Positions 22,955 to 31,633 of a DNA stretch of 55,186 bases are shown here, piece after piece. Position 1 is the first letter of the stretch, and every line of letters starts with the position of its first letter. Position numbers and translations under genes: made by a program. The DNA comes from a virus, in IMG/VR virus record IMGVR_UViG_3300037587_000342, positions 1-55,186 of that record; one strand, 5' to 3'. The notes under the pieces were generated by a model. That model was not told the DNA's origin and ran no database searches. It saw only the letters and a program-made list of their open reading frames with translations.

Positions 22955-23415
22955 GATTGGCCACGGCTGTCGCGTCGGGGCGATGGCCGTGCGCCTGTGA
23001 CCGACAACGGCGGCTTGAAGCCGCGCACCCGACACTGAAGCAGGAGCGCCCGTGGCACTGGGAAGAGATGAACGGCTGTCAGCGCCCCGCCGCAGCAGCG
23101 GTGGCGTACTGGGACACCAAGCCGATGTACCGGTGCCCCGCCCTGCTGGTCGATCCGGAGTGGTGGCCGTATCTGAGCCTGTACCGGCTGTGGCGGGAGG
23201 GGCGTCCCCTGGTAGCAGCAACGGTGGCGAAGGAACCGGCGGTCCTCGTGGACATCATGCAGACGATCAGCGAGGAGATCGCGAAGCTCCAAGCCGAGGA
23301 GATGGAGCGGCAGCAGGCGTCGAGCCAGAAGCCCGGGGAAAAGCGTCGAGCGATCTCGCCCGTGAGGCCCAGCACGGGACCGAAGGCCCCGAAGCGCCGG
23401 AGCCGCCGGAGGTGA
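22951..23415 (+). CDS. Tail assembly chaperone extension (gpT-like), made by -1 frameshift
   Basis: The open frame downstream of the slippery site encodes LRLATAVASGRWPC and onwards for 154 residues with WHWEEMNGCQRPAAAAVAYW, a helix (PAVLVDIMQTISEEIAKLQ) and a basic C-terminus. A TTG at 22957 could also start it, but there is no convincing ribosome site there, and the heptamer predicts a fusion of about 298 residues (144 + 154). The fused form would recruit the tape measure, as lambda gpGT does. The tape measure gene begins 3 bases after its stop. Confidence 0.8.
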   Translation: MRLATAVASGRWPCACDRQRRLEAAHPTLKQERPWHWEEMNGCQRPAAAAVAYWDTKPMYRCPALLVDPEWWPYLSLYRLWREGRPLVAATVAKEPAVLVDIMQTISEEIAKLQAEEMERQQASSQKPGEKRRAISPVRPSTGPKAPKRRSRRR

Positions 23416-23418
23416 TCG

Positions 23419-25677
23419 GTGGCTGACCAACGCGACCTCAGCATCTTCATTCGCCTGAAGGACGGGATCACCAAGCAGTTCTCCCGGGTGGGGAAGTTCC
23501 TGGTCGGGGAGTCGGGCCGCATCGGGAAGGCCATCAAGGGCATCTCCAAGCGGTTCGTGAATCTGCGCAATATCATCGTCGGCCTGGTCGCCGGCAAGGT
23601 GGTTGGTGGTCTCACCAGCGCCTTCTTCGCGCAGGAGAAGGCCGTCGCGTCGCTCGACCAGTCGATCAAGTCGATGGGCCGGACCACCGAGGGCCTGAGT
23701 GGTCAGCTGCAGGAACTCGCCACCCAGATCCAGCGCGAGGGGATCATCGGGGACGAGGCGATCATCGCGGGCCAGTCGTTCCTCACGACCTACGGGGCCA
23801 TCACAGATGAACTGTTGCCGCGCACCTCCATCATCATGGCCGACATCTCGGCCAAGATGGGCGGCGACATCGTGCGGGCCGCCAACCTGCTCGGCAAGGC
23901 GTCGCTGGGCATGGTGGGCGAGCTCAGCCGGGTCGGCATCACGCTCTCGGATACGGCGAAGGAGACGAAAGACTTCCAGCTGATCCTGACCGAGATCGAG
24001 GATCAGGTTGGCGGCATGAACAAGGCGCTGGCGAAGACCGCGTTCGGTGGCGCCAAGCAGATGGCCAACGCCTTCGGGGACCTCAAGGAATCGGCCGGAT
24101 CCTTCTTCGCGGCGATCCTCGAGTCCGGGTTGAGCGAGTTCCTGAAGACCACGTTCGAGGTCCTGACCGAGGATCTGGACGAGGCGGTGAAGTCGTTCAA
24201 GGACAGTGAAGGTGCCGCCAAGACGTTCTCAGACATCGCAGTCGGCGCCCTGAAGGCTGTGGCGTTCGCGATCGCGGCGGCAGTGGACGGCTTTCGCGTA
24301 CTGATCAAGACGCTGAACATCCTCGAGCGCGCCGCAGTCGCCGTCAAACTCGCAAAGCTCCGCGGAGACCTGCTGAATCTGAAAGGCTCACTCAGGAGCA
24401 CGAATAGAGAAGCAGCACGTCTCAACATCGTTTTCGAGGAAGGAGTTGGATCCACCGACAAACTCGCGTTGTCGTTGCTCAATCAGAAAATCGCACAAGA
24501 AAAACTCATCGATGAGACCAGAAGAACTATCACGGCACTTCGCAAAGAGCAGGGCGAGCTCGAAGGTACGGGTCTCAAGGTCGGAGACCTCGATAAGGCC
24601 TTCAAGTTCATCGAGAAGACGCTGAAGGACGTCGAGGAACGGATGAAGAAGAATGCCGCTGCCGAGGCGGCGGCGGCGGTGGCAGCCGCGAAGCAAGCCG
24701 CAGCACTCAAGGTGGTGGCGACAGAGGCCCAGAAGGCCGCAGCCGGCGTGAGTCTGCTCCGGAAGGCCGACGTCGCATTCGCTGAGACCCTTCTGGAAGA
24801 CATCGATGCACTGAAGGCCGTGGCCGATGCAATGGGCACAGGCAGTGCAGCAGCCGAGCAGTTCCAAGCAGTGCAGGATCTGCTGCGGGGTTCGAGTGAA
24901 GACCTAGGCGCCGTGCTCGCAAAGGCCTTCGAGGACATTGGTGCCGGTGTCTCGGACCTGTCGGACACCGACCTCGTGAACCTGATCGAGACGTTCAACG
25001 CGGTCCAGGCCAAGATCAAGGAGTTCGACAAAGCCAACGACGATCGCAACAAGAAGATGGTGGCCGCAGAGAAGGCGACCGTCGCCAGCATCATCGGCTT
25101 CTGGCAGGACGGGCAGACCACCCTGCTCGCCATCACCAAGAATTTCACGAGCTCAGTGCTCGACTTCACCAGCCAGGTGATCGACAAGGCGTTCGAAGGG
25201 CAGATCCAGAGCATCAAGGATGTGGGTGAGATCGCCCAGGACGTGCTGAAGCAACTCGTGAAGAGCGTGATTCAGCAGCTGCTCCAGTTGGCGATCACTG
25301 CCGCCACGACCCGGGCAGTGGCCGGCGCTGCGGGCGGTGGCGTGTTCGAGGGTGGGCTTGGGGACCTGACGCCAGTGGCAGCGTTCGCGGGCGGTGGCGT
25401 GGTGACTCAGCCCACCGTGGCCCTGATCGGTGAGGGACAGGGCGATGAGGCCATAATCCCGATGAAGAACGGCGCCGTCCCAGTGATGTTCATGGGTGGA
25501 GATGGCCAGGGCGGACGTGGCACGACCGAAGTCTCGCTCACGATCAACGCGATCGACTCCGGGGACGTGAGCCGTGTGTTCACGAGTCCCCAGGGCCAAG
25601 AGAGCATTCGCAGGGTGCTCTCCGATTCGATGGATCGCTCACAGGAGTTCCGCGCCAAGATCCGAGGGAGCCTCTAG
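23419..25677 (+). CDS. Tape measure protein
   Basis: Sets tail length and is ejected through the tube. 752 residues, mostly helical: hydrophobic region IIVGLVAGKVVGGLTSAFFA near 53, long Ala/Lys coiled coil near 400-440 (AAAEAAAAVAAAKQAAALK) and the common C-terminal AFAGGGVVTQPTVALIGEGQ followed by DEAIIPM. GTG start. Length suggests a tail of about 110 nm by the usual 1.5 Å per residue rule (an estimate). The section about 24380-24560 is clearly less GC-rich than the rest, a possible recombined piece. Confidence 0.88.
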   Translation: MADQRDLSIFIRLKDGITKQFSRVGKFLVGESGRIGKAIKGISKRFVNLRNIIVGLVAGKVVGGLTSAFFAQEKAVASLDQSIKSMGRTTEGLSGQLQELATQIQREGIIGDEAIIAGQSFLTTYGAITDELLPRTSIIMADISAKMGGDIVRAANLLGKASLGMVGELSRVGITLSDTAKETKDFQLILTEIEDQVGGMNKALAKTAFGGAKQMANAFGDLKESAGSFFAAILESGLSEFLKTTFEVLTEDLDEAVKSFKDSEGAAKTFSDIAVGALKAVAFAIAAAVDGFRVLIKTLNILERAAVAVKLAKLRGDLLNLKGSLRSTNREAARLNIVFEEGVGSTDKLALSLLNQKIAQEKLIDETRRTITALRKEQGELEGTGLKVGDLDKAFKFIEKTLKDVEERMKKNAAAEAAAAVAAAKQAAALKVVATEAQKAAAGVSLLRKADVAFAETLLEDIDALKAVADAMGTGSAAAEQFQAVQDLLRGSSEDLGAVLAKAFEDIGAGVSDLSDTDLVNLIETFNAVQAKIKEFDKANDDRNKKMVAAEKATVASIIGFWQDGQTTLLAITKNFTSSVLDFTSQVIDKAFEGQIQSIKDVGEIAQDVLKQLVKSVIQQLLQLAITAATTRAVAGAAGGGVFEGGLGDLTPVAAFAGGGVVTQPTVALIGEGQGDEAIIPMKNGAVPVMFMGGDGQGGRGTTEVSLTINAIDSGDVSRVFTSPQGQESIRRVLSDSMDRSQEFRAKIRGSL

Positions 25678-26375
25678 TGGCGGTTGAGCTCTTCGATCCG
25701 CCGATCAACCCCTCGTTCGCATGGGACGTGACAGACCGCTTCTCAACGATCGAGAACCAGCCCGAGCGTGGGCACAGAATCACGCGGCCGCGGCGCGATC
25801 GGAAGTTGCGGGCCTGGAATCTGCGATGGGAGAACGCGGACCAGGCGACAGCCGACTATCTGCGCGCGTTTGCCGAGTACCACCTGGGCGCTGCGGTCGG
25901 ATTCAACTACGACCTGCCATGCGTCGATCTCTACACACCGGGGCCAGCGTTCTTCCCCACGGGTCTGCTCGCTCAAGGCACCGGGGGCTCGCTCGCGGAC
26001 GGCACCTACAACGTCCGGTACACATTCGAGAATGGCAACGGCGAGACGGTGGCAGCGCCGCGCGAGCAACTTGTGATCGCAGCGGGTGGCGGAACGGCAG
26101 CGATCGACTTCACGATGCCGCCCCGGTTGCCGGCTGACGCGACACTCTTCGGCATCTACGCGAGCCTCGATCCTGCTGTTGAGACGAAGCAGACGACGAA
26201 CAGCAACCCAGGCTCAGTCGAGTCGATCACGTCCCTCATCGCGGGCGCGGCGCTCCCGACCGCGAACGGGATGCAGGGCCGCGTACTCGCAAACTTCACT
26301 GACACACCACGGCCTCGGCTCGTAGCAGCGGGCATCTGGGTCGTCGAAATCATCATTCTTGAGTTGCTGGCGTAG
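25677..26375 (+). CDS. Minor tail protein (lambda gpM position) with an inserted beta domain
   Basis: GTG start directly at the tape measure stop. The N-terminus resembles distal-tail proteins: DVTDRFSTIENQPERGHRIT, LRWENADQATADYLRAFAEY and FNYDLP. Residues about 100-170 (SLADGTYNVRYTFENGNGET, then DATLFGIYAS) look like a fibronectin-type III or immunoglobulin-like domain, often used for surface adhesion. The C-terminal strand (WVVEIIILELLA) closes the first fold. Belongs to the tail tip complex. Confidence 0.65.
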   Translation: MAVELFDPPINPSFAWDVTDRFSTIENQPERGHRITRPRRDRKLRAWNLRWENADQATADYLRAFAEYHLGAAVGFNYDLPCVDLYTPGPAFFPTGLLAQGTGGSLADGTYNVRYTFENGNGETVAAPREQLVIAAGGGTAAIDFTMPPRLPADATLFGIYASLDPAVETKQTTNSNPGSVESITSLIAGAALPTANGMQGRVLANFTDTPRPRLVAAGIWVVEIIILELLA

Positions 26376-26378
26376 CCC

Positions 26379-27044
26379 ATGGCGAAGGCGTTCTCGGCTG
26401 CGCTGCTCGCCGCGAAGAACGAGCACCACTCAGGGAATCCGATGGTGCGGCTCTATAGGATCCGACGTGACACGACGCCAGCGAACGACCTCTTCCTGGC
26501 CGACTATCACGAGGACCTGAGCTACGACCCCAACGACGGTGGTGGCGTGCGTACCTGGCTCAAGTTCTGGTTCCAGATGCAGCCGCAGACCGAGCAGCGC
26601 GGCGACATGACCGAGCAGAAGATCACGGTCAGCAACGTCGATCGGCAGATCGCTGACTTCGTGACGGCCGGCGAGATCAAGGGGCAGCGCACGGACATCC
26701 TGCTCGTGAGTCTGCGCGACCTAGCCATAGCTGGGCACCACGACAAGATCAGCGGCGTCGTGCGCGATGTGACGCTGGACGAGCAGGGAGCGACGTTCAC
26801 GCTCGGCAGCTTCCCGTTCCTGAGTTGGATGTTTCCCGGCGATCGCTACTACCGGGACCGCTGCCACTTCCCCTATGAGGGCGGCACCAACCCGACGACG
26901 GACGGGCGCTGCGGGGCGATCGATGTGAGCGAGACGTGCGACAAGAGCCTTGAGGGCGCAGGCGGCTGCGCGGGCAGGAACAACGAACAGAACTTCGGTG
27001 GGAAGCCGAACCTGCTGGTCGGGCCTCACCCGTTGCTCCCATGA
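26379..27044 (+). CDS. Minor tail protein L-like, probable Fe-S cluster
   Basis: A 221-residue protein: an N-terminal beta domain followed by a C-terminal segment with four Cys at positions 162, 178, 187 and 197, in RYYRDRCHFPYEGG, GRCGAI, ETCDKS and GGCAGRNN, and a closing FGGKP. In lambda gpL four Cys in such an arrangement bind a [4Fe-4S] cluster and FGG(F/K)P is the conserved end. Position before the NlpC/P60-like gene matches lambda L-K order. Confidence 0.78.
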   Translation: MAKAFSAALLAAKNEHHSGNPMVRLYRIRRDTTPANDLFLADYHEDLSYDPNDGGGVRTWLKFWFQMQPQTEQRGDMTEQKITVSNVDRQIADFVTAGEIKGQRTDILLVSLRDLAIAGHHDKISGVVRDVTLDEQGATFTLGSFPFLSWMFPGDRYYRDRCHFPYEGGTNPTTDGRCGAIDVSETCDKSLEGAGGCAGRNNEQNFGGKPNLLVGPHPLLP

Positions 27045-27283
27045 CGACAATCGACATCCCTCAAGCCCGACCAGATGACGTGTGGCTCACGGACCCAGGT
27101 CCGCTGTGGCGCGGTGCCATGCTCGACGGCAAGCGGAGCGCGATAGTGAGTTGCGACAAGGGCCACGCGGCCTACCTGGCTCACGAGATCGCCGCTGACG
27201 GCAAGCTGACCCCGAGCCTGATCTGTCCCGAGAAGGGCTGCGGGTGGCACGTCTGGGCCAAGCTGGTGGGGTGGACCCCATGA
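27041..27283 (+). CDS. Zinc-type protein between tail genes L and K (80 aa)
   Basis: CDKGHAAYLAHEIA and ICPEKGCGWHVW supply Cys and His ligands (C..H, CxxxxC..H). In lambda-like phages nothing lies between L and K, so this is an insertion into the tail block. ATGA overlaps at both ends. No family recognised. Confidence 0.55.
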   Translation: MTTIDIPQARPDDVWLTDPGPLWRGAMLDGKRSAIVSCDKGHAAYLAHEIAADGKLTPSLICPEKGCGWHVWAKLVGWTP

Positions 27284-27717
27284 CTGTCGCTACCAGCCAC
27301 AGGGCCGATGTCGCTGAACTGCTGCGCCTTCCCTACGTCGAGGGCGGCCGGATGGTGGATGGTCAACTCCCCTCGGGCGGTCTGGACTGCTGGGGCTTCG
27401 TGGTGGAGTTCAGACGCCGTCAGGGGCTCTGGACGCCTGATCCCTGGGCGGACGGTCTCTTCGGTTGCGATGCGGACCCTGACGGGCTTCCTGGCGACCT
27501 GACCGTTGCACTGGTGCGGCTCGAGGCTCCGCAACCCTTCTGCTGTGTCCAGCTTCGCTCCGACTGGGTTGGGGGGCACGCCGGGATCTGGCTGCCGAAC
27601 AGCACGCTTGCCCACCTCGGCCGCAAGGGGGCGTGGGAGGAACGCTGGCACAAGGTCGTGGGCCGGCATGGCCGGGTGCTGGGGATCTTCGACTTCGACC
27701 AGGAGCTTGCACCGTGA
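27280..27717 (+). CDS. NlpC/P60-type peptidase, tail tip protein K-like
   Basis: 145 residues. The NlpC/P60 catalytic Cys is in GGLDCWGFVVEF (Cys37) and the catalytic His in WVGGHAGIWL (His100). These enzymes cut peptidoglycan stem peptides; at the tail tip they help DNA entry. The start overlaps the previous stop (ATGA). It lacks the JAB/MPN domain seen fused in lambda gpK. It is the only peptidoglycan-acting enzyme I can recognise in the window. Confidence 0.85.
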   Translation: MTVATSHRADVAELLRLPYVEGGRMVDGQLPSGGLDCWGFVVEFRRRQGLWTPDPWADGLFGCDADPDGLPGDLTVALVRLEAPQPFCCVQLRSDWVGGHAGIWLPNSTLAHLGRKGAWEERWHKVVGRHGRVLGIFDFDQELAP

Positions 27718-30503
27718 GTTGCGCAGTGATCCGTCGGACCCTGGTGCACGATCCGCTCCGCGGCGAGCAGGGCCGCGAGATCGACACGATCCCGTTCGGT
27801 GCTGGGATGACGCTGGCCGACGCACTGCCCGTAGCCTGCTTCGAGCCCGGTATCCCGCTTGATCGACTCGCCATCTCCCACAACGGCGGGATCGTGCTGC
27901 GGCCCGACTGGGCCACGGTCCAACTCGGACCTGGCGACCACGTCGGTGGTCAGATTCTTCCAGGCGACCCGGGCACGCTGATCATCACGGCCATCACCGT
28001 CGTCATCAGCGCGTGGCAGATCTACGACGCGACACGACGCGCGAAGATCCAGGGCCACCATGCAGCGCGGCGCGCGGCGTCTCGAGCCAAGCAGATGCAG
28101 GACTCACCGACCTACGGGTTCGGTGGCATCGTCAACGTCGTCAACCCTGGTGGCCCGATCCAGGTGCTTGTTGGCCGTCACAAGGTCGGCGGTCAGGTCA
28201 TCATGGGCGAGCCGCAGGGCGGCACGATCGGCATGAAGATCGGGATCTCCGAGGGCCGTTGCCACGGCTACGAGTCGGGCAGCGCCGAAATCAACGGCAA
28301 GCCGATCAGCAAGTACCCGAACGTCAACATCTTGAGCGCACCCGGCATCGACGCCGGCACCAGCTTCGGCAACCTCTTCTCGATCGGTGGCTCGTTGGTG
28401 ATGCAGGCGGGCCTGACCTCGGGCATCCCGCCGCTGGGCACAGGGGTCAACAGCCTGGTTACGGGTGGGCAGAACGCCGGCGCGTACTGGTGGGGGAACG
28501 GAACGTTCTGGTCCGGCACCGGGGCCATCATCGGCAACGGCGTCACGAACCCGCTCTCGCAGACGAAGCCGACCGGCAACACGAGCGGGGCGGTCACTGG
28601 CGATATCGACGCATTCGCCACAAGCATCGCCATCAACAGCGGGGCCAGCGTGTTCAACCGGGCTGTCAACGGGACGGCGCTGCTGAGCTTCGATGTCGAG
28701 CACCGGACCCCGCAGGGTGGCGGGGCCTTCACCAGCACCGGCACGATGACCCTCGGGCCGTTCCGGGTGATCGGTGGCGCCTCACCCGGCGTCATCATCA
28801 GCAACATCTTCAAGAGCGGGCTGCTGGCGCTCGCTCCGTACGACGTGCGGGTCACGCTGAACGTCGGCAACAGTACGCTCGTGGCCGACGACGGCGCGGC
28901 CGTGACGCCGCACAACAACCTCGCCCTGTCGCTCCAGCCGCTTCTCGAGTTCCGGCAGTTCGACCGGACCAACCCAGGCCTCGCCGTGCTCGGTGTCCAG
29001 GGGATCCCCAGCGCAGCGGTCGGTGGCGTGCTGCCGAACGTGACCTCGATCTGGGAGGGCGTGCAGGTCGCGAATATCACAGCGGTCGGGCCACCGGGAA
29101 CGTTCGGCACGCCCACCTACACGTCGGCCACCATCGCCGGCTACACCCAGGGCCAGAACCCGGCGCTCGTCATCCTGCACATCCTGCGGAATCTGCGGTT
29201 CGGCGTGGGCGGTCAGCTGGACGAGAACGACGACATCGACCTACAGACATTCGTGGACTCTCGCGACTTCTGCGACGAGCTCGTGCCGCGAGGCCTGGGC
29301 ATCCAGACGACAGATGCACCTTTCGGAGCCGTGATCGAGAGCGGCAGCGGTGATGGCGATGTGTCGGCCGCCGACCAGTTCGACACCACCCAGGTCGGGG
29401 TGGACTTCACGGAGACGGTCAAGATCGATGACGTGATCCGGCTGACGAGCGGCTTGAACCAAGCCACGTATCGGGTCGGCTCCGTGATCGATGCCAACAG
29501 CCTCCGGCTCACCACCGCAACGGCACCGTTCCAGACGGTGACGCTCACCATCGAAAGCGGCATTGACTGGGAGATACAGGCGACAGAGCGGCGCAGCATC
29601 ATCGACTACTACTTCGACGGGGTCACGAACGTCTGGGATGCGGTCAGCGCGATCGCCAGGACGGCGCGGCTCGCCGTGGTGTGGACCTCAGGGAAGATCC
29701 AACTCGTGGCCGACGACGATCGTGGTGGCGTCATCGCGCAGCGGTTCCACATGGGCAACCTCGAGAAGTTCACCATGCAGATCACGGGGGAGCAGACGAG
29801 CAACCGGGTTGAGATCCAGTTCCTAGATGCCGCGAAGAACTGGGAGCAGGCTCTTGCCGAGTTCGAGGATCCGGACCAGCTGGCGAGCCGACTCCAGATC
29901 GTGCGAACCGGGCTTGAGGCCTACGGCATCACGCGCCGCTCGCAGGCGCTACGGCTCGCCAAGTACCACTGGATCAGCAACCGGCTCGAGCGCGTGGTGA
30001 TCGAGTTCGAGTGCGATGCGACCGCGCTGACCCTAGTGTGGGGCGACGTGCTTGAAGTGCTTCACGACGCAGTAGACACGGGTGCAGGTCGCACGCTGCC
30101 AAGCGGTCGCATCCGGGATGTCCAGGGCACAACACTCATCTTCGACGACTGGCACACGTTCCCGAGTTCGGAGGGTCAGAGGCTCATCATCCAGCGCAGC
30201 GACACCGACGCTTCGCACGTCATTCCGATCCCTGGCGGGCAGCAGGACCTCAAGACTGATCGGTTCACCGGGCTCACGTTCGGTGCCTATACGCCGGTTC
30301 CGGGCGACCTCTTCCACCAGCAGCTAGCGGTTATCGACTCGCCGTTGCCGAACCTCTACAAAGTAGTGAGCATCACGCTCACCGAAGACCACCGGCGAAA
30401 GATCCGGGCCGTCAAGCACAACCCGACCATGTTCAACTTCGATTCGCTCTCCGCTGGCGATTGGATTGAGAACGCGCCGCTCGCAGAGAGTGAGCCCGGA
30501 TGA
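27714..30503 (+). CDS. Tail tip / host specificity protein J-like (with gpI-like N-terminus)
   Basis: 929 residues from GTG 27714. Residues 1-150 resemble the gpI-like domain with a hydrophobic patch (TLIITAITVVISAW). The centre contains AINSGASVFNRAVNGTALLS and the J-family NPALVILHILRNLRFGVGG. It then continues with beta domains (VRIEIQFLDAAKNWEQ-like; LRLAKYHWISNRLERVVIEF). It forms the trimeric central fibre that reads the host surface. The start is preceded by CAGGAGCTTGCACC. Confidence 0.82.
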   Translation: MSCAVIRRTLVHDPLRGEQGREIDTIPFGAGMTLADALPVACFEPGIPLDRLAISHNGGIVLRPDWATVQLGPGDHVGGQILPGDPGTLIITAITVVISAWQIYDATRRAKIQGHHAARRAASRAKQMQDSPTYGFGGIVNVVNPGGPIQVLVGRHKVGGQVIMGEPQGGTIGMKIGISEGRCHGYESGSAEINGKPISKYPNVNILSAPGIDAGTSFGNLFSIGGSLVMQAGLTSGIPPLGTGVNSLVTGGQNAGAYWWGNGTFWSGTGAIIGNGVTNPLSQTKPTGNTSGAVTGDIDAFATSIAINSGASVFNRAVNGTALLSFDVEHRTPQGGGAFTSTGTMTLGPFRVIGGASPGVIISNIFKSGLLALAPYDVRVTLNVGNSTLVADDGAAVTPHNNLALSLQPLLEFRQFDRTNPGLAVLGVQGIPSAAVGGVLPNVTSIWEGVQVANITAVGPPGTFGTPTYTSATIAGYTQGQNPALVILHILRNLRFGVGGQLDENDDIDLQTFVDSRDFCDELVPRGLGIQTTDAPFGAVIESGSGDGDVSAADQFDTTQVGVDFTETVKIDDVIRLTSGLNQATYRVGSVIDANSLRLTTATAPFQTVTLTIESGIDWEIQATERRSIIDYYFDGVTNVWDAVSAIARTARLAVVWTSGKIQLVADDDRGGVIAQRFHMGNLEKFTMQITGEQTSNRVEIQFLDAAKNWEQALAEFEDPDQLASRLQIVRTGLEAYGITRRSQALRLAKYHWISNRLERVVIEFECDATALTLVWGDVLEVLHDAVDTGAGRTLPSGRIRDVQGTTLIFDDWHTFPSSEGQRLIIQRSDTDASHVIPIPGGQQDLKTDRFTGLTFGAYTPVPGDLFHQQLAVIDSPLPNLYKVVSITLTEDHRRKIRAVKHNPTMFNFDSLSAGDWIENAPLAESEPG

Positions 30504-31633
30504 GCCTCGGCGTACCGTTCGAGACGGGCGAGCTCAAGCAGCGGGACGGCGGCCCCGACAACGTCACCATTCCGGGGGCGGCGGTCAGCCAGCGCACCCA
30601 GTACGCGCCGGACAATCGCAAGGTGCCGCCCGAGCCGCGGCGCGCGATCGATGACGTAACGGGCGTGGCTGTGCCCAGCGCGAGCGACCTGTTCGCCGAT
30701 GCGCTCGGCGCGGTCCAGAACACCGTGCTCAGCCCAGATGGCTCGATCATGCACGGGGTACTTGTCTCGTTCACGCCCTCGAACTGGTGGGGCACCGCCT
30801 CGAGGTTCGATGTCTATGCGGCTGACGAGAGCGACTTCCCTGCCGACTGCTTCATCCGGATCGGCTCGATCCAGACGGAGCCAGGCAAGAGCTTCGATCA
30901 GTTCGTGCCGGCGCCGCAGCTGATCCGCGGCCGCACCTACACGATCGCTGTAGTGCCGGTGAACGCGGACGGCGCCGGCATCGAAGCCGAGGCCGCGCCT
31001 CAGGTCACGGGCGTCTCGTTCGGGGCGTCGGGCCAGGTACCGCCGGACGTGGCGGACTTCGATACGTTCGTGGACTGCTGCGACATCCTCTTCTCGTGGA
31101 CCCCGGTGACCTCGGTACGGAATGACGTGGCGTACTACGAGGTGCGCCAGGGCGCGAACTTCGCGGGCGGTGTCTTCATCGGCCGGGCCTGGGGCTGGAA
31201 CCAGGGCGCACTGCGAGTGCCGATCGGTCAGGTGCCGAACGCGCTGTCAGCACCGGACAACGAGTTCCACATGAAGGCGTTCACCCAACTCGGAGCAGAG
31301 AGCGCGGCCGAAGACAGCGACACGCTCACCACGATCCAGATCAACAACCTCCAGGCCTACTGCTGCACCAAGGTCCGTGAGATCACGCCGACGCCTGGGC
31401 TCGACACGGTCGCGATCACGAATCTTGCCCCGACGCCGGCAGGCCTCCAGCCGAACGTCAACATCGGTGCCGGCGCTGGCAACCCTGGCCCGAACGGCGT
31501 GCTGCGCGGCGCGATCGTCCCCACGAGCTTCACGCCCAACGGCAGCCGCTGGGACTACAGCGTGGTACTCAGCGACATCGCCATCTCGGGCGATCGGATC
31601 TACGTCACTGAGGGAGTGAGGTTGGCGGTCTAG
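30500..31633 (+). CDS. Tail fibre-associated protein with fibronectin-like domains (377 aa)
   Basis: ATGA overlap with the J-like gene. Two or three beta-sandwich-like domains are visible (ASRFDVYAADESDFPADCFI; VAYYEVRQGANFAGGVFIGR; PNEFHMKAFTQLG-like APDNEFHMKAF), comparable to the domains that follow J in other phages. It has CC pairs (VDCCDILF, AYCCTKV). Probably extends the central tip. No exact family recognised. Confidence 0.6.
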   Translation: MSLGVPFETGELKQRDGGPDNVTIPGAAVSQRTQYAPDNRKVPPEPRRAIDDVTGVAVPSASDLFADALGAVQNTVLSPDGSIMHGVLVSFTPSNWWGTASRFDVYAADESDFPADCFIRIGSIQTEPGKSFDQFVPAPQLIRGRTYTIAVVPVNADGAGIEAEAAPQVTGVSFGASGQVPPDVADFDTFVDCCDILFSWTPVTSVRNDVAYYEVRQGANFAGGVFIGRAWGWNQGALRVPIGQVPNALSAPDNEFHMKAFTQLGAESAAEDSDTLTTIQINNLQAYCCTKVREITPTPGLDTVAITNLAPTPAGLQPNVNIGAGAGNPGPNGVLRGAIVPTSFTPNGSRWDYSVVLSDIAISGDRIYVTEGVRLAV

